A stretch of 64,000 bases of DNA from Lichina pygmaea (Eukaryota; Ascomycota; Lichinomycetes; Lichinales; Lichinaceae), in assembly GCA_963422465.1 (NCBI GenBank), contig OY730171.1:4918202-4982201 (forward strand). Reading direction: 5' to 3'. The number at the start of each line of letters is the position of its first letter. Within the stretch, counting starts at the first letter, position 1. The notes beneath the pieces are model-generated. The model did not search any database. It was not told the DNA's origin and saw only the letters and a program-made list of their open reading frames with translations. Positions 1 to 11,664 of this stretch are shown piece by piece. The position numbers and the translations under genes are program-made.

Positions 1-1
1 A

Positions 2-1031
2 GCCATCGCGACGAACGGCCGCATAGTGCCGCGGTTCGAGGACCTCAACTCGGAGAAGCTGGGTCGAGCCGGGATCGTCAAGCAGATGAGCTTCGGCACC
101 ACCCGAGAGAAGATGCTTGTCATCGAGGAGTGTGCCAACACGAGGGCGGTGACGATTTTCGTGCGGGGAAGCAACAAGATGGTCAATCAGCCCCTTGTGA
201 TGGTATTCTGTATACGTGAGCTGACGCGAGGCCCCAGATCATCGACGAGGCGAAACGATCTCTCCACGACGCGTTGTGCGTCGTACGCAATCTCGTCAAG
301 GATAACCGGGTCGTTTACGGCGGCGGCGCTGCTGAGATCGCCTGTTCGTTGGCCGTACGGGCTGCGGCAGACAAGGTATACTTCTGCTACCCGATCCCAA
401 TCAGGAATAGAAGCATACCGGCTGACATGTCCTCGACAGAGCCCTGGTCTGGAGCAGTATGCAATGGGGGCATTTGCCGACGCGCTTGAGTCCATCCCCA
501 TGGCCCTAGCGGAGAACTCTGGTCTCAACTCTATCGAGACCCTGGCATCGATCAAGTCACGGCAGTTCAAAGAGGGAAACTCCCGGCTCGGAGTGGACTG
601 TATGCAGTTGGGAGGTAACGGTACGTCAAGGTCTCTTGATCGTCGCCCGCGAGACACACTCCCGACCCGCTGCACTTTCCACTTGGCTTTTCTTGCCTTG
701 TTTTGATAGGAAACTCGTTCTGATTGAACATTTCCTCCAGACATGCGGGACAGTTTCGTCATCGATCCACTCATTGGAAAGCGGCAACAGTTGCTTTTGG
801 CAACACAACTCTGTCGGATGGTGCTCAAGGTACGTCAAATCTTACCTTCACTTGTTCTCCTCCTGGGCACGGCAGGCGTCGTACTACTTTCCAAACCCAT
901 GGCAAAACTTCCGTCGTAGCACCCATCTCACCGTCAATCTGCCAGAGCCACTTCCTGGGTGTCACTGACTTGGGGATGATGCTCAGATCAACAACGTCAT
1001 CATTTCCGGCAGCGATGACTACGATCTCTAG
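2..1031 (+). CDS. CCT5: T-complex protein 1 subunit epsilon (CCT5), 3' part, cut by the window edge
   Basis: Subunit of the cytosolic TRiC/CCT chaperonin, which folds actin and tubulin. The window opens inside the gene. Exons read as 2-181, 238-375, 440-620, 741-829 and 987-1031; all four introns are GT-AG and keep frame. Family landmarks are the segment [16 protein letters not shown], then [16 protein letters not shown] and [11 protein letters not shown], the last matching the ATP-domain return of group II chaperonins. The protein ends in ISGSDDYDL after INNVI. The 5' exons, including the first nucleotide-binding segment, lie outside the window. The family assignment is secure; splice sites are inferred. 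Confidence 0.95.
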
Positions 1032-1621
1032 TCCTCGTGCAATGTTCACGTGCGTCTTGGAGCTCTGCGCCGATGACGTCTGGCCGGATCGTTACTAGAT
1101 ATCCATTGTATAATACAATGTGTTGGCTAGACATACGGGCCGCTTGAGTGAAATCCAGCCGGTCGCCCAGAATCAACGTAATGGACTGGCGTGACTGGGT
1201 GTTGGCGGTACCAGGCCCAGTCTATACTATGTTGAGCGGTCGGATGCTCGATCGACGGCCATGGCGGCTTGGTAAGCGTGGCAGGCAGAAGGTATATTGA
1301 GGCGCGTCACTAGCCGTACGAGATACCAGTGGCGCAGCCTACTGTAGGCTGTAGCAAAGTAGCAACACCACTATCTCTTAAGGTTCAATCACCCAATAAA
1401 AGTAGGGTGATTCACAGCGACGGAAAGTGCCGAGGAGCAGCTTCCCCTCAGTGGGGTTCGGCTGCCCCGCATGCCCCGCATGCCCCGCCATGACACAACG
1501 TTCGATCTTTGGCGCTCAATGACTGATAACGGCTTGTCGTTCCGTTCGTGACTCAGGAACTTCTCCCTCATCTTGCGCGACCATCCACAAATAGTAATCA
1601 ATCTCAGCTACTTCTCGCGCA
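1032..1621. other. Intergenic, CCT5 3' side and lysyl-tRNA synthetase promoter
   Basis: No gene seen. A near-palindrome, CATTGTATAATACAATG, lies at 1104-1120, about 75 nt after the CCT5 stop, and could be a 3'-end hairpin. A short GCATGCCCC direct repeat lies near 1465-1492. The last 100 nt before the next ATG are pyrimidine-rich, as in fungal leaders. Confidence 0.5.
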
Positions 1622-3629
1622 ATGTCGGTCGCCCCAGCCGCAGCTCCTGTCGAGGAGCAATTGCAGAACCTACACCTCGATGAAGTAACAGGCGAGCGGG
1701 TCTCCAAGACGGAGCTGAAAAAACGCCAGAAGCAGAGAGAGAAGGAGGACAAGAAAAAGGAAAAGGCCGCGGTCGCTGGACCCAAACCCGCAGCTTCCAA
1801 GAAAACCAGCGCCGAGGAGGAGGAAGCGCACCTGAACCCCAACGTGAGAAGGACTACTCGGGCCGTGGACCCCTTCGCTGATCAATCGCATAGCAATACT
1901 TTGAGATACGATCTCGACAGATCAACAAGCTGCGGACGAGCAAAGAACACAACCCTTATCCGCACAAGTTTCAGGTTACCACCGACCTACGGCAGTTCGT
2001 CCAGGAGCATGAATCGCTCAAGACCGGAGAGCATCACCAGGATGTCGAGGTACGGGTCGGCGGTCGAATTTACACGAAGCGTATCTCCGGCCAGAAATTG
2101 GTCTTCTACGATATTCGTGCCCAAGGCGTCAAGGTCCAGGTCATGTGCCAGGCGCAGGAGGCAACGGGCGACGTCCCTTTCCCGGCGCAGCATGAGCATC
2201 TGCGGAGAGGAGACGTCATCGGTATTGTCGGCTACCCAGGAAGGACAAGCCCGAAGACGCGCGCGGAAGGGGAGCTGTCGATCTTCGCTAGGGAGATCAT
2301 CCTCCTGACGCCGTGCTTGCACCAGCTGCCGTCCGAATTCTACGGCTTCAAAGACCAGGAGCAAAGATACCGTCAACGATATCTCGACTTGATCATGAAC
2401 GACAGTTCGCGCAACGTGTTCATCACGAGGGCCAGGATGGTCAGCTACATTCGCAGCTTCTTCGACTCGAGGGATTTTGTCGAGGTCGAGACCCCAATGA
2501 TGAATGCCATTGCAGGCGGAGCGACGGCAAAACCGTTCATCACTCATCACAACGACCTGGACATGGATCTCTATATGCGAGTGGCGCCGGAGCTGTTCCT
2601 CAAGATGTTGGTTGTCGGAGGTCTCGAGCGGGTCTACGAGCTTGGACGCCAGTTCAGGAACGAGGGCATCGATTTGACCCACAACCCTGAATTCACGACG
2701 TGCGAGTTCTACATGGCTTATGCCGACGTGTACGATGTCATGGACATGACCGAGGAGCTCGTTTCCGGCTTGGTCAAGCATGTCACCGGCGGATATCAAA
2801 CCAAGTTCCACACGCAGACCGGCGAGGAGTATAGCGTCAACTGGGAGAAACCATGGAAACGGATCAACATGATCGTGGCGCTCGAGGAGGCGGTCGATGA
2901 GAAATTTCCGCCCGGCGAGGAGCTGCACACAGAAGTCACCAACGACTTCCTTCGGAAGATCCTCAAGAAGATGGGACTCGAATGCACGCCGCCACTGACG
3001 AACGCACGTATGCTCGACAAGCTCGTTGGGGAATTCATCGAGGACACGTGCATCAATCCGACCTTCATCGTGGGGCATCCGCAGATGATGTCTCCGCTGG
3101 CGAAGTATCACCGGGAACGGCCGGGCCTGTGCGAGCGTTTCGAGGCGTTCGTGTGCAAGAAAGAGATAGTGAACGCCTACACGGAGCTGAACGACCCGTT
3201 CGACCAGCGATTGAGGTTCGAGGAGCAAGCGCGACAGAAGGATCAGGGCGATGACGAGGCCCAGATGATCGATGAGAACTTCTGCCAGAGCTTGGAGTAC
3301 GGCTTGCCGCCGACGGGTGGCTGGGGAATGGGCATCGACCGTCTCGTCATGTTCCTGACCGATCGCTACAGCATCAAGGAGGTTCTCGCCTTTCCCTTCA
3401 TGAAGGACGATGGGGCGGGTAAGGCGGAGAAGAGACTGGCGGCGGAAGAGGTCGGCATCAAACCGATGCCCGAGGAGGGAATTCGTAAGTTTTACCCTTT
3501 TTGCCCCAGCCTCCTAGATAGGTCGCTTGTAGCCCTCTGGCCTGCTTTTCCTCCTCTGTCTGACTTCGTACCGGACGCTGCTGGCTGGGCTAACTGCTTC
3601 ATGCTTATCCATGTCCAGCTCATAAATGA
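1622..3629 (+). CDS. KRS1: Cytosolic lysyl-tRNA synthetase, class II
   Basis: Charges tRNA-Lys for cytosolic translation. Exons 1622-1843, 1894-3484 and 3619-3629 give 607 residues. The N-terminus is a Lys/Glu-rich extension ([16 protein letters not shown]) as in eukaryotic LysRS. An OB-fold anticodon-binding region follows, around [17 protein letters not shown]. The class II core shows motif 1 near FVEVETPMM, motif 2 at [20 protein letters not shown] and motif 3 at [15 protein letters not shown]. The last exon adds only the final codons and stop (PHK), a tiny terminal exon. Length is normal for the family. There is no mitochondrial presequence, so the cytosolic form is inferred. Confidence 0.96.
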
Positions 3630-6559
3630 ACTTCTCAAAGACCATTTCGAGAGGAATAAGTTGAGAAACAAGGCGAGAATCGACAGCCGGAGAATGAAAC
3701 GAGACCGCTCTGTTCTATAGCCACAAGCCCAGTCACCTCCCAAAGTCGTTCAGAAAATGAAAAGTGGATACGTTGCTTGCTGTGTCCAGCTCAGATCTCT
3801 GATTTTCCTGTTCAAGATTCCGACTACAATGTTCTTCTTCGAGGTAATTCACCATCAGGCAAGCAAGGATGTCTACCGTGCCGGACGTTGGCGGGGAGCG
3901 CCTTCTATCTGATGAGACACTACTTATACAGCTGTCCCACCTTGGTGATATCCCGCGCAGCGAAGACCTAATCGCAGCTGTTGCTTTCCAGCACCAATTT
4001 TCCACCATGGTCCAACAGATGCGGGGGTCCATTGTCCGCAACAGCTAGAGATCTCCGGCCGGCACACTTGAAGTGACGAGCCACATGTTTTCTCGGGGTT
4101 GGACGAAGGATACGGACCACTAGAGCTACTACTCTTTTGGTGGACAACTTTGTGGTCTCTCCGCGTGCCCAACGGCTGAACAGGCAACAGCTCAACCTCC
4201 AAGCCTCGAACTAAGAACCACAGCACTTACATACTTCCGTAGTCCGTGCAGACTGGGACTGCCTGATTAATGGCTAATTTTTTAGCCTTGGAGATAAGAG
4301 CTGCTCAAACAGCCAGGCAGGCAGGCAAGCAGCACCTTCGTAGTATCTGATCACCACTTAGATACCAAGATACGGTACTTAATAACCTAGGGCGCCGTCT
4401 GCGAGGTAGGCCTCCATGTTAGGAATTGGATGCTGTGGGCGTGGAGCCCTAAAACCTCTAGCCCTAACACCGTCACATGTTGCTCTTCCCCCATGTGTTT
4501 AAAGCAGTCGCCGGATGCTAATTCCTACCGTAATTCCTAGCTAAATTTTTCCTAAGCCCTCCTAACAACAACTGGAAGCTGGAAGCCGGAGTCCATGGCC
4601 CACAAGAAGGCGGCGCTCCGGCTGCACACCGGCTTACCGAAGGCACACAGCAGCATCCTGATTCCTGACGCAGATCAGGACAGGGAGGATCGCGCTGGTA
4701 GCCTTCTTGCACAAGTGCCGGGTGCCCGGCTTCGCCTCGCCGGCGTGCCGCTGTTATAACTAGCTCCCCCACCTCTTCCAGCCCCGCATGAACAGCGTCC
4801 CCAGTACCGGTAGTCAAATCTCTGTCTTTTGTGCTGGACACCTCTAGAACTGTTTTTGGCAGTGTCGTGCGTGTTCCTGTCTGACTCCGCCTTTTGACTT
4901 TGGCCGCGCACGAACGTCATTTCCGGCGCAGCTTCCTCTCCAGGGCCGGTTAGATAACCGGAGGGGGCAGGCTGGACTACAGTAGATACGTGGTCGCCAC
5001 TCGCTAGACGTGTGGACGATCTTCTACTCCTTTGCTTCTTGGACGATGTGTTTCTTGGCATCCTTGGTGACGAAGAGTGTATCCAGCAGGTATTGAAGCC
5101 AAGACGATGCGGTTCTATAGCAAGTGGATCGAATGGTGATGTGAAAATCGCATACATGACAGATGGGAGAAGGAGGGTAAAGAAGACCTCGGCCCACCGA
5201 CGATCGATAGTGGAAGTCCACATTACCCCTGCATCGTCCTCCTCTATCGAACCTTCAAACAAGTTGACGACCGACAGGCCGTCAGCACTGATTTGATTTT
5301 TTGATTTGATTCTTACACTGATTTGGCTGTTAAGCCATGCAGAACTTCTTGAAGGATTTTTGTCTCTGGTAGACTTGACTCGGGGACCTCACGCATTTAC
5401 CGTACACCCTGTGGTTTGTAGTGTACGTACTGTGGGAAAACCCCAAACCCTGTAGGGGAAATAGGAAAACCACAGTAATGAGGGTTTTGTGGATCTTGAC
5501 GGATATTGGGTGAGCTATTTCTTGGGGGTTTTCATACATCTTGTGAGGAGTACATCTTAGACAAGTTCTATGAATCTCGGGGGTTTTTGTGGCAGAATGT
5601 GGGGTGGGTCAGATTCGAACTGACGACTAGTTTAGTCAGGTTCTCCAGGCCTGACACCACTAGTTCCGGGTCATGGGTGCCACGTAGTGGGAAACTCTCA
5701 CCAGCTTCCCGCTACACCATGCCGCCCCCGTCAGCACTGATAGAACATTGATAAAGTAGGCGCAAATACCCGAAGGAACGAGCTCCGGGCTCATGTTTAC
5801 AACAAGGGCCTGCGAGAGCTATGCGACTTGTTTTGGCTCGGCCACCGTTCGGTGTCGAAGCATGTGCTCAGAAAGTTCGGTGTCGAAGCACGTGCTCAGA
5901 AAGAATGACGATGTTGACCGGCTCGGAACTCATCAGCTGTCACATGTTCGGCTTCGATATCCGGTCTGGGTGCTGATGCTGGAGTTCAACCCTCAGCTGC
6001 TGTAGCCGCTGAAAACGTAGATCACAGCTCGAACGTGAAATACTATTTGCGGATTGGAAACTGAATACCCAGCAAGGAGGACGCTGCTCAGCAGCGCCAA
6101 TCGTACAGCGAAGGTGTATGCAACACTTATAGTTGACCTGTAATCACATGTCGATTGAGTTGTCCAAATCAAGAAGTGGAGCCCGAGGGTCCACCTCAAG
6201 CCACACCACAGATGCCTCCGATACGCGCTGCGGATCGAAGCCAACGCTACAGGTGGTAAATGTGGGTCTAGGCGACACAGGATATCCTTGAAATAGACGA
6301 GAAGAGCTTCCACAAAGCCTCCCTCCTAGTAGCCGAGTGTCTGGCCGGCAAGGGGCGGGTGCTTTGCATCCTGCCGCCTGGCGAACGGTGACTAAACTGC
6401 CTGGAGCTTCAAGGGGGTTGCACGGCGTTGATAATCGAACAGGGACTGCTCCTCGATAAAAACGACTAGGTGATACAAACGGTCTCCCAAAACCCCTTAT
6501 TCTGCCAATTATAGACAGGGAAAGCTTTAGACAGCAGAAGATCCGCCGGCTGGGATTGA
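3630..6559. other. Long convergent intergenic stretch
   Basis: About 2.9 kb between the 3' ends of the synthetase gene and COX15. Open frames here are short, overlap each other on both strands, lack recognisable motifs and look like chance. The only structured item seen is a tRNA-like sequence near 5606-5729. A duplicated AGAAAGTTCGGTGTCGAAGCA-like segment lies at about 5847-5900. Confidence 0.5.
5606..5729 (-). other. tRNA-like sequence (A-box and B-box relic)
   Basis: On the minus strand an A-box-like GGTGTAGCGGGAAGCTGG is followed about 80 nt later by a T-arm-like GTCAGTTCGAATCTGAC with a perfect 5-bp stem. Between them are two self-complementary segments (GTAGcGGGAA with TTTCCCaCTAC; GTCAGG with CCTGAC). 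The acceptor ends (5' GGGGGCG, 3' CCACCCC) pair only partly and the D-loop would be far too long. A functional tRNA is therefore unlikely; a tRNA pseudogene or the head of a SINE fits better. Confidence 0.35.
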
Positions 6560-8174
6560 TTAATGGGGTTGCACCCTGTTCTGCACAGGTCTTGAAGTCG
6601 ATGTTGCCACCAACGTCGGCCGTGATGCGTTCGAAACAGTACCTTTGGCCAGCGCAATGGTCCTTCGAGGTATCCAGACGCGCGAGCCCAGCACAACGAC
6701 GCCAGACAAGAGTGCCAACGCGCCGGCCTGATGGGCCGCAGCTAGAGGTACTGGCACAAGATATATGAGCGTGCTGATGCCAAGGACCACTTGCAGCCAG
6801 ACGAGATGGACTACGCCCCTGACCGCTGATCTGACGTGTTTCGGTAGCGACGTCCTGAGCCGTGGCGAGAAGCGTGTGAAGGCCCAAAATGTCATGATGG
6901 CCGCGAAAGTTGTGCTGGCGAGGATGCGATGGTCGAGTTGCACAGTCGAGGGGTTCTCGAGCATGTTACGCCACCAAAGGTCAGACCGGTCTGGGCTGCG
7001 GCAGTAGAAGTCCGAGAAGAGCTCCGACCTTGGCGGAGTCAGACCAACTCCCATGTACGGAAATTCGTTGTAGATCATGCCCGCGTCGAGACCGGCCACC
7101 AGCCCGCCGGACATGGCTGTCAGGAAGACCAGACATGCGAGCCCACCGACAGAGCGGCGAAAGATTCTAAGGGAGCTGTTGCGCACGGCGCTGATGTCTT
7201 TGAGCGTGGCCTCGGCATCTTTGAGGACGCGGTTCTCAAGCAGAATCGAGAGACCATTCCATAGCATGGCGGTGTAACAGAGAAAGGCGGTGCCGAGATG
7301 CGCGGCAAGTCGGTATTGGCTGACCCGCGGATGACTCCCCGGTGCAAACAAGTCGTCCTTGAGCCCGCTCTTGACCATCCACCAGCCCAAAACGCCTTGC
7401 AACCCGATCAGTCCGGCGATGCCTGCGAGTTTGACGGTCATGGGACCTGACACTCGCCCCCGCGCAACGAAGAACACAGCTGGGGCGACGAAGGTCAAGC
7501 CAACGAGCCGACCCCATTGCCGATGAGTCCATTCCATGTAGTAGATCTTCTTGAACTCAGACAGCGTCATGTGAGGGTTCAGTAGCTTGAACTCGGGTGA
7601 TGCTCTGTATTTTTCAAACTCGCTATCCCAGTCGGCCGCCGACAAGGGTGGGAGACTCCCTGTGACGGGGCGCCATTCTGTTATGCTGAGGCTATCCAGT
7701 CGCGATTTTGATAAGTATGTGGACATCATCGATGGAAAAGGCAACGGGGCAATACCCAGACTCTGTAAGTCGCGTCAGGCCTCCAAAAACAACCAGGCCA
7801 AAAACACTCGCTGCGCTCGCTAGCAGCCAGTATGCGACTGGCTTGCTACTGGCCTTGGGAAAGAAGCGGGTACTTCTTGTTGACGAGTCTGAGGACGATA
7901 ATGCTGCGCCTGCAGATGCTTCCACTCTGTCGGTGTCGGAATCTAATGCCTGGAAAACAGATGGACGCTGTACGTCTGGCGATGCGCTTGAAGCCTGGAT
8001 CCCCGAGGCGATGCATCGCGCGAAGGCGGCATTAGAGCGCAGTGGAAGAAGTTGAGATGGGCAAGCTCGATTCCAGCTTCTTGGATGCTTGCTGCATATG
8101 ATGGGAGAGGACTGGTATTGTCGCGCTGCGCCAGCCTGTAACGCAGCCAGACGTATGCACCGGTAGAACGACAT
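6560..8174 (-). CDS. COX15: Heme A synthase, mitochondrial (Cox15)
   Basis: Converts heme O to heme A in the inner mitochondrial membrane for cytochrome c oxidase. Exons 8174-7756 and 7691-6560 give 516 residues. The first ~120 residues are rich in Arg, Ser and Ala and fit a matrix presequence. The first membrane span (VAYWLLASAASVFGLVVFGG) runs into GGLTRLTESG, and exon 2 continues LSITEW as in other fungal Cox15. Conserved histidines are seen in EWTHRQWGR, LAAHLG, QLDHRILA and AAAHQAGA, the positions that bind heme in the family. Several hydrophobic spans fit the eight-helix fold. It is divergently transcribed from the BTB gene across about 450 bp. Confidence 0.95.
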
Positions 8175-8624
8175 GACACGTAATGATGGCAGTTTCTACC
8201 AGTCGAGTCATGACGCTGCCATGTTCGATACCGGTACGGTAGGGCTGCCTATCGCACCATCTATGCAGATCAAGCCGCGCGCTTCAGTTCAGCCGCCATT
8301 TGAGCCTCATTTTGAGCCGCATCGAGATGCTGCGGTTATGGCGCTTGACGATAGTAAACGCCACGATTCAGATAGGAGACATTTACCTTCGTGGCTTGTC
8401 GGTAGCGGATAGAGAATGTCTCACCCTGAGCGGATTAGGAAGATAGGGGGACTAGACTGAGCTCTAATCGATCATGTGAAGTTGACCTATCGTATCGGTT
8501 CCGTCTTCGTATCGCCCGACCACCCTGATGACGCTGTCTTAGCACGCTTGGATCGCACCGAGCAGCGGATGAGCAAACCACCGTTGAAGGACTTGTCAAT
8601 TGACATCTCGGAACACCTCCAGCT

Positions 8625-11600
8625 ATGGCAGCCCGTGAGAGTCTTGATCCCTCGAGAAACAGCAACATGTCGGATGGCCTCCACAATCTCCTCACTGGCC
8701 TGACCGTGCACTCACCCGGCTCGTCGTCCCCGATCAACACAACGGCAACCGCGACCCTGAGCCCGTCGGCGGCGGCCACGATCGAGCAAACCTTGTTCAA
8801 CACACCCAATCGCTCCATCTTTACGTCTGGGCCTCCGACCTCGTCGGTCTCAGTCAGCACCGCCCAGGCGTCCTTGAGTGGAGCGGTTACAACCAACTCT
8901 TCTCGGCCTCTGTCATCCCTCACAGGGACATCGTCGAACACCTCGCGCGCAAGAGGCGCCACCTCGGGATATCACGACGCCGCCTCTTCGGGGAGGCTAG
9001 CCGGAGCATCGTTACACCGCGCCGAGAAGGATATCGACGATCCAACCTCGGCGATGGACGCCAACAACTCTTCGTACTTGAGCCCAAGTACTACGCCAAT
9101 GGCCCTGACAAGACTCTTCGCTGGCACGGCAGCTGCCGGTCCATCGAGGCAACCATCGTACAACAGCAGCGCCGAGTACAGCAGAGGTTAGGCGCCGACA
9201 TTGATCCGGTGCCTGCTTTGCCGTCGTCGCTAATGCTAGGCTTTAGCCTTCATGGAAACGGCGTCTTTGCCAGAGCACCTGTATAACCGTGGGTTTCGTG
9301 ACGGTCGCCATTCCGATATTACTGTCCACGTCTTCTCGACCCCTTACGCCCTTCATCGCCTGATCCTCGATCGTTCACCCTTCTTCGCATCGGCCCTGTC
9401 GGGTCCTTGGTACGAGAGCAGCGCCAAGGAGATTTCGCTTCATCCGGAAGAGATCGACCCAAACATTACGCAGACTGCGTTCGAACTCGCAATGAAGCGG
9501 CTGTACGGCGCCGCACGTTCGGAGGAGGAGAAGCCACATGCCACGAACCTACTCGCCACCGCTTGTTGGCTCGAGATGACCGACCTGGTGGACACCAGCG
9601 TCGAGTTCCTGATGCAGCAGATGAGCCCGGCGAGGCTGTCCGAGGTGATCGACCTGGTCGGCAACAACTACTACGGGAAGGCTGGCGAGCGTCTGCTCTG
9701 CACGGCCAAGGCGATGCTGGCTCGAGACGGCTGGCAGATGCCCCTGAAGTGCTGGGACGGCATATCGGGCGTGTTGATCCGACAGACTGTGGGGAGCGAC
9801 GGCTTCTTCGTCCCCGGTGAATGGGAGAGGTGGATCCTCGCGAAAAGGCTCTACAACCGGAGGCTCAAGATCACCGCAATTGAACATGGGCTCTACGGGT
9901 CCAACGGCTCTTCCCGTGCACCGACCGCGGCCGGCGGTCTAGGTTCCTCGTCGTCCTCCGTCGGGCCAGGCTCCCCGCGGGAGGAGTTGAACTCGATCAA
10001 GCAGCTCTACACTCAGACAGACGTGGTACATCTGATGGGTCTGGTCGAACAGGGCATCCACTACGTCCACATGTCCTTTGAGCAGCTGCAGTACGTCCGC
10101 GGCCAGGTGGACGTGCTCGGTCGACCATTCGTGAGGCTGCAGACGATCTTGAAGGCGTTCTGGATGGCGACAGAGCTTCGCCAACGAGTCGTCAATTCGC
10201 CCGAATCCAGCGTCGAACTCGGACTGAAGCAGGATATCCAGGACCCGCCAGATATGTCGGCTACCGAGACCGAAGCCAGCGTGACGATGGCTAGACGCAC
10301 CAGCGCAGACAGCGATACCTCGCAAGTGAGCGACAGCACTAGGACGCAGATCAGCAGCTCTTACGCTGCGGCTTCTCGCCATGGGTACTGCAGGAAGTTC
10401 TGGATCCCGAGCGCCGACTCGACGCGGGTGGTCGGCGATCGAGCGGAGTTGTCCCTTCGAGAGGCCGCAAACGTCTCGTCGGCGAGAGACGTTGCTCAAG
10501 CTCAACCGTCTCGGCGCGGAGACGCTTCGGATCCGTTCCTTACGCATCTGCATGACAGCGATAGGACAGCCGGCTTGTCTAGCAGGCCGCTGGCGCATGG
10601 AACGACGTCGCCGCCGCCGCCGCCTGAGAAGCCTCCGCACAAGCACTTCTCCATCTTCCCGCCGTTCCGATTCTCCGTCGAGTTTGTCAGCCCTCGCGTG
10701 ATGAAGGACAAGAAGCGGGTGTACTCTCAGACGGTGTGGTATGCCGGGAGCATGTGGAACGTGTACATCCAGAAAGTCCAATCGACCAAGAACGTGCAGC
10801 TCGGCGTGTATCTGCATCGGGTGCGCGAGCGCGACGGCGAGGACATGATGGGCGTCGCCACGGGCCCGCGCTCGGTCGACGAAGCCATCGGGCATCTCGA
10901 GCGCGAGATGCTCATGCGGCGTCAGGCGCGACGCGTTCGCACGAACAACCTGGGCGATCCGTATCTCGACCACGGCGACGCGAGCGGTCACTCGGGCGGT
11001 GGCGACGGAGCAGCGATCGGCAGTTATCGCGCCGGCCCAAGCGGCGGGGGGTCTTCGTCGTCGCGCAAGGCCGCTCAGAAAACGGCCCTCGCGGGCGGTG
11101 GCAAGTCGGAGCTGGGGCTATACGGCTTGGGCATCACCGGCGACGATCTGGAGTCTGACGACGACATGGACGACGAGGCTTCTCTCCTCACCAGGAGACT
11201 GGCCGCGGGGAATCCGGCGGTGCCGCCTTACGTCGACGGCCGGCCGACCATCCGCACGTACTTTAAGATCTACCAGATGAGTCCCGAGGGCAAGACGCTG
11301 AGCGTGCACAAAAGCGCGCCGGATGTGTTCAACTTCAGTCAGAGCTGGGTGAGTTTCGTCGCGCCATCTCAAACCCGCGGCTCATCGCGTTGCCTCCTCC
11401 CGGTGTCCCTTCTCCTCCGGAGCAGATCTAATGACCGTGAACTCTCAGGGATGGAAGAGCGTCATGGACGAGAGCGTCCTCGGACATTCCAATAGCAGCG
11501 GCGTCAACACCCACTCGCTGCCCGAAACCGACGCCCCACTCTCATCATCATCCGCGGCGGCAGCAGCAGCCGCCGCGGGGATCGCCGGCATGACGTCTCA

Positions 11601-11664
11601 TGCAGGCGCGCTCCCTTTGCGAAACGAACGGCTGCGATTCAGCATTGTCCTCGGGAACGTATGA
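8625..11664 (+). CDS. BTB/POZ domain protein, large fungal type
   Basis: Exons 8625-9186, 9247-11348 and 11449-11664 give 959 residues. Residues 1-187 are Ser/Thr-rich and low in order. A BTB/POZ domain follows (HLYNRGF, GRHSDITVHVF, HRLILDRSPFF, SALSGPWYESS), then a BACK-like helical stretch with CWLEMTDLVDTSVEFL. A second conserved block lies far downstream (FPPFRFSVEF, KKRVYSQTVWYAGSMWNVYI) and the protein ends RFSIVLGNV. This architecture is shared by conserved fungal proteins of unknown role. A cullin-3 adaptor or transcription-linked function is possible from the BTB fold but is not shown. The second intron acceptor was chosen because only CTTTAG at 9241-9246 restores the BTB frame. Confidence 0.85.

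Noticed and set aside
4595-4759. A 54-codon frame starting MAHKKAA, like bacterial ribosomal protein L27
   Set aside because: Only the first seven residues resemble L27; the rest does not.
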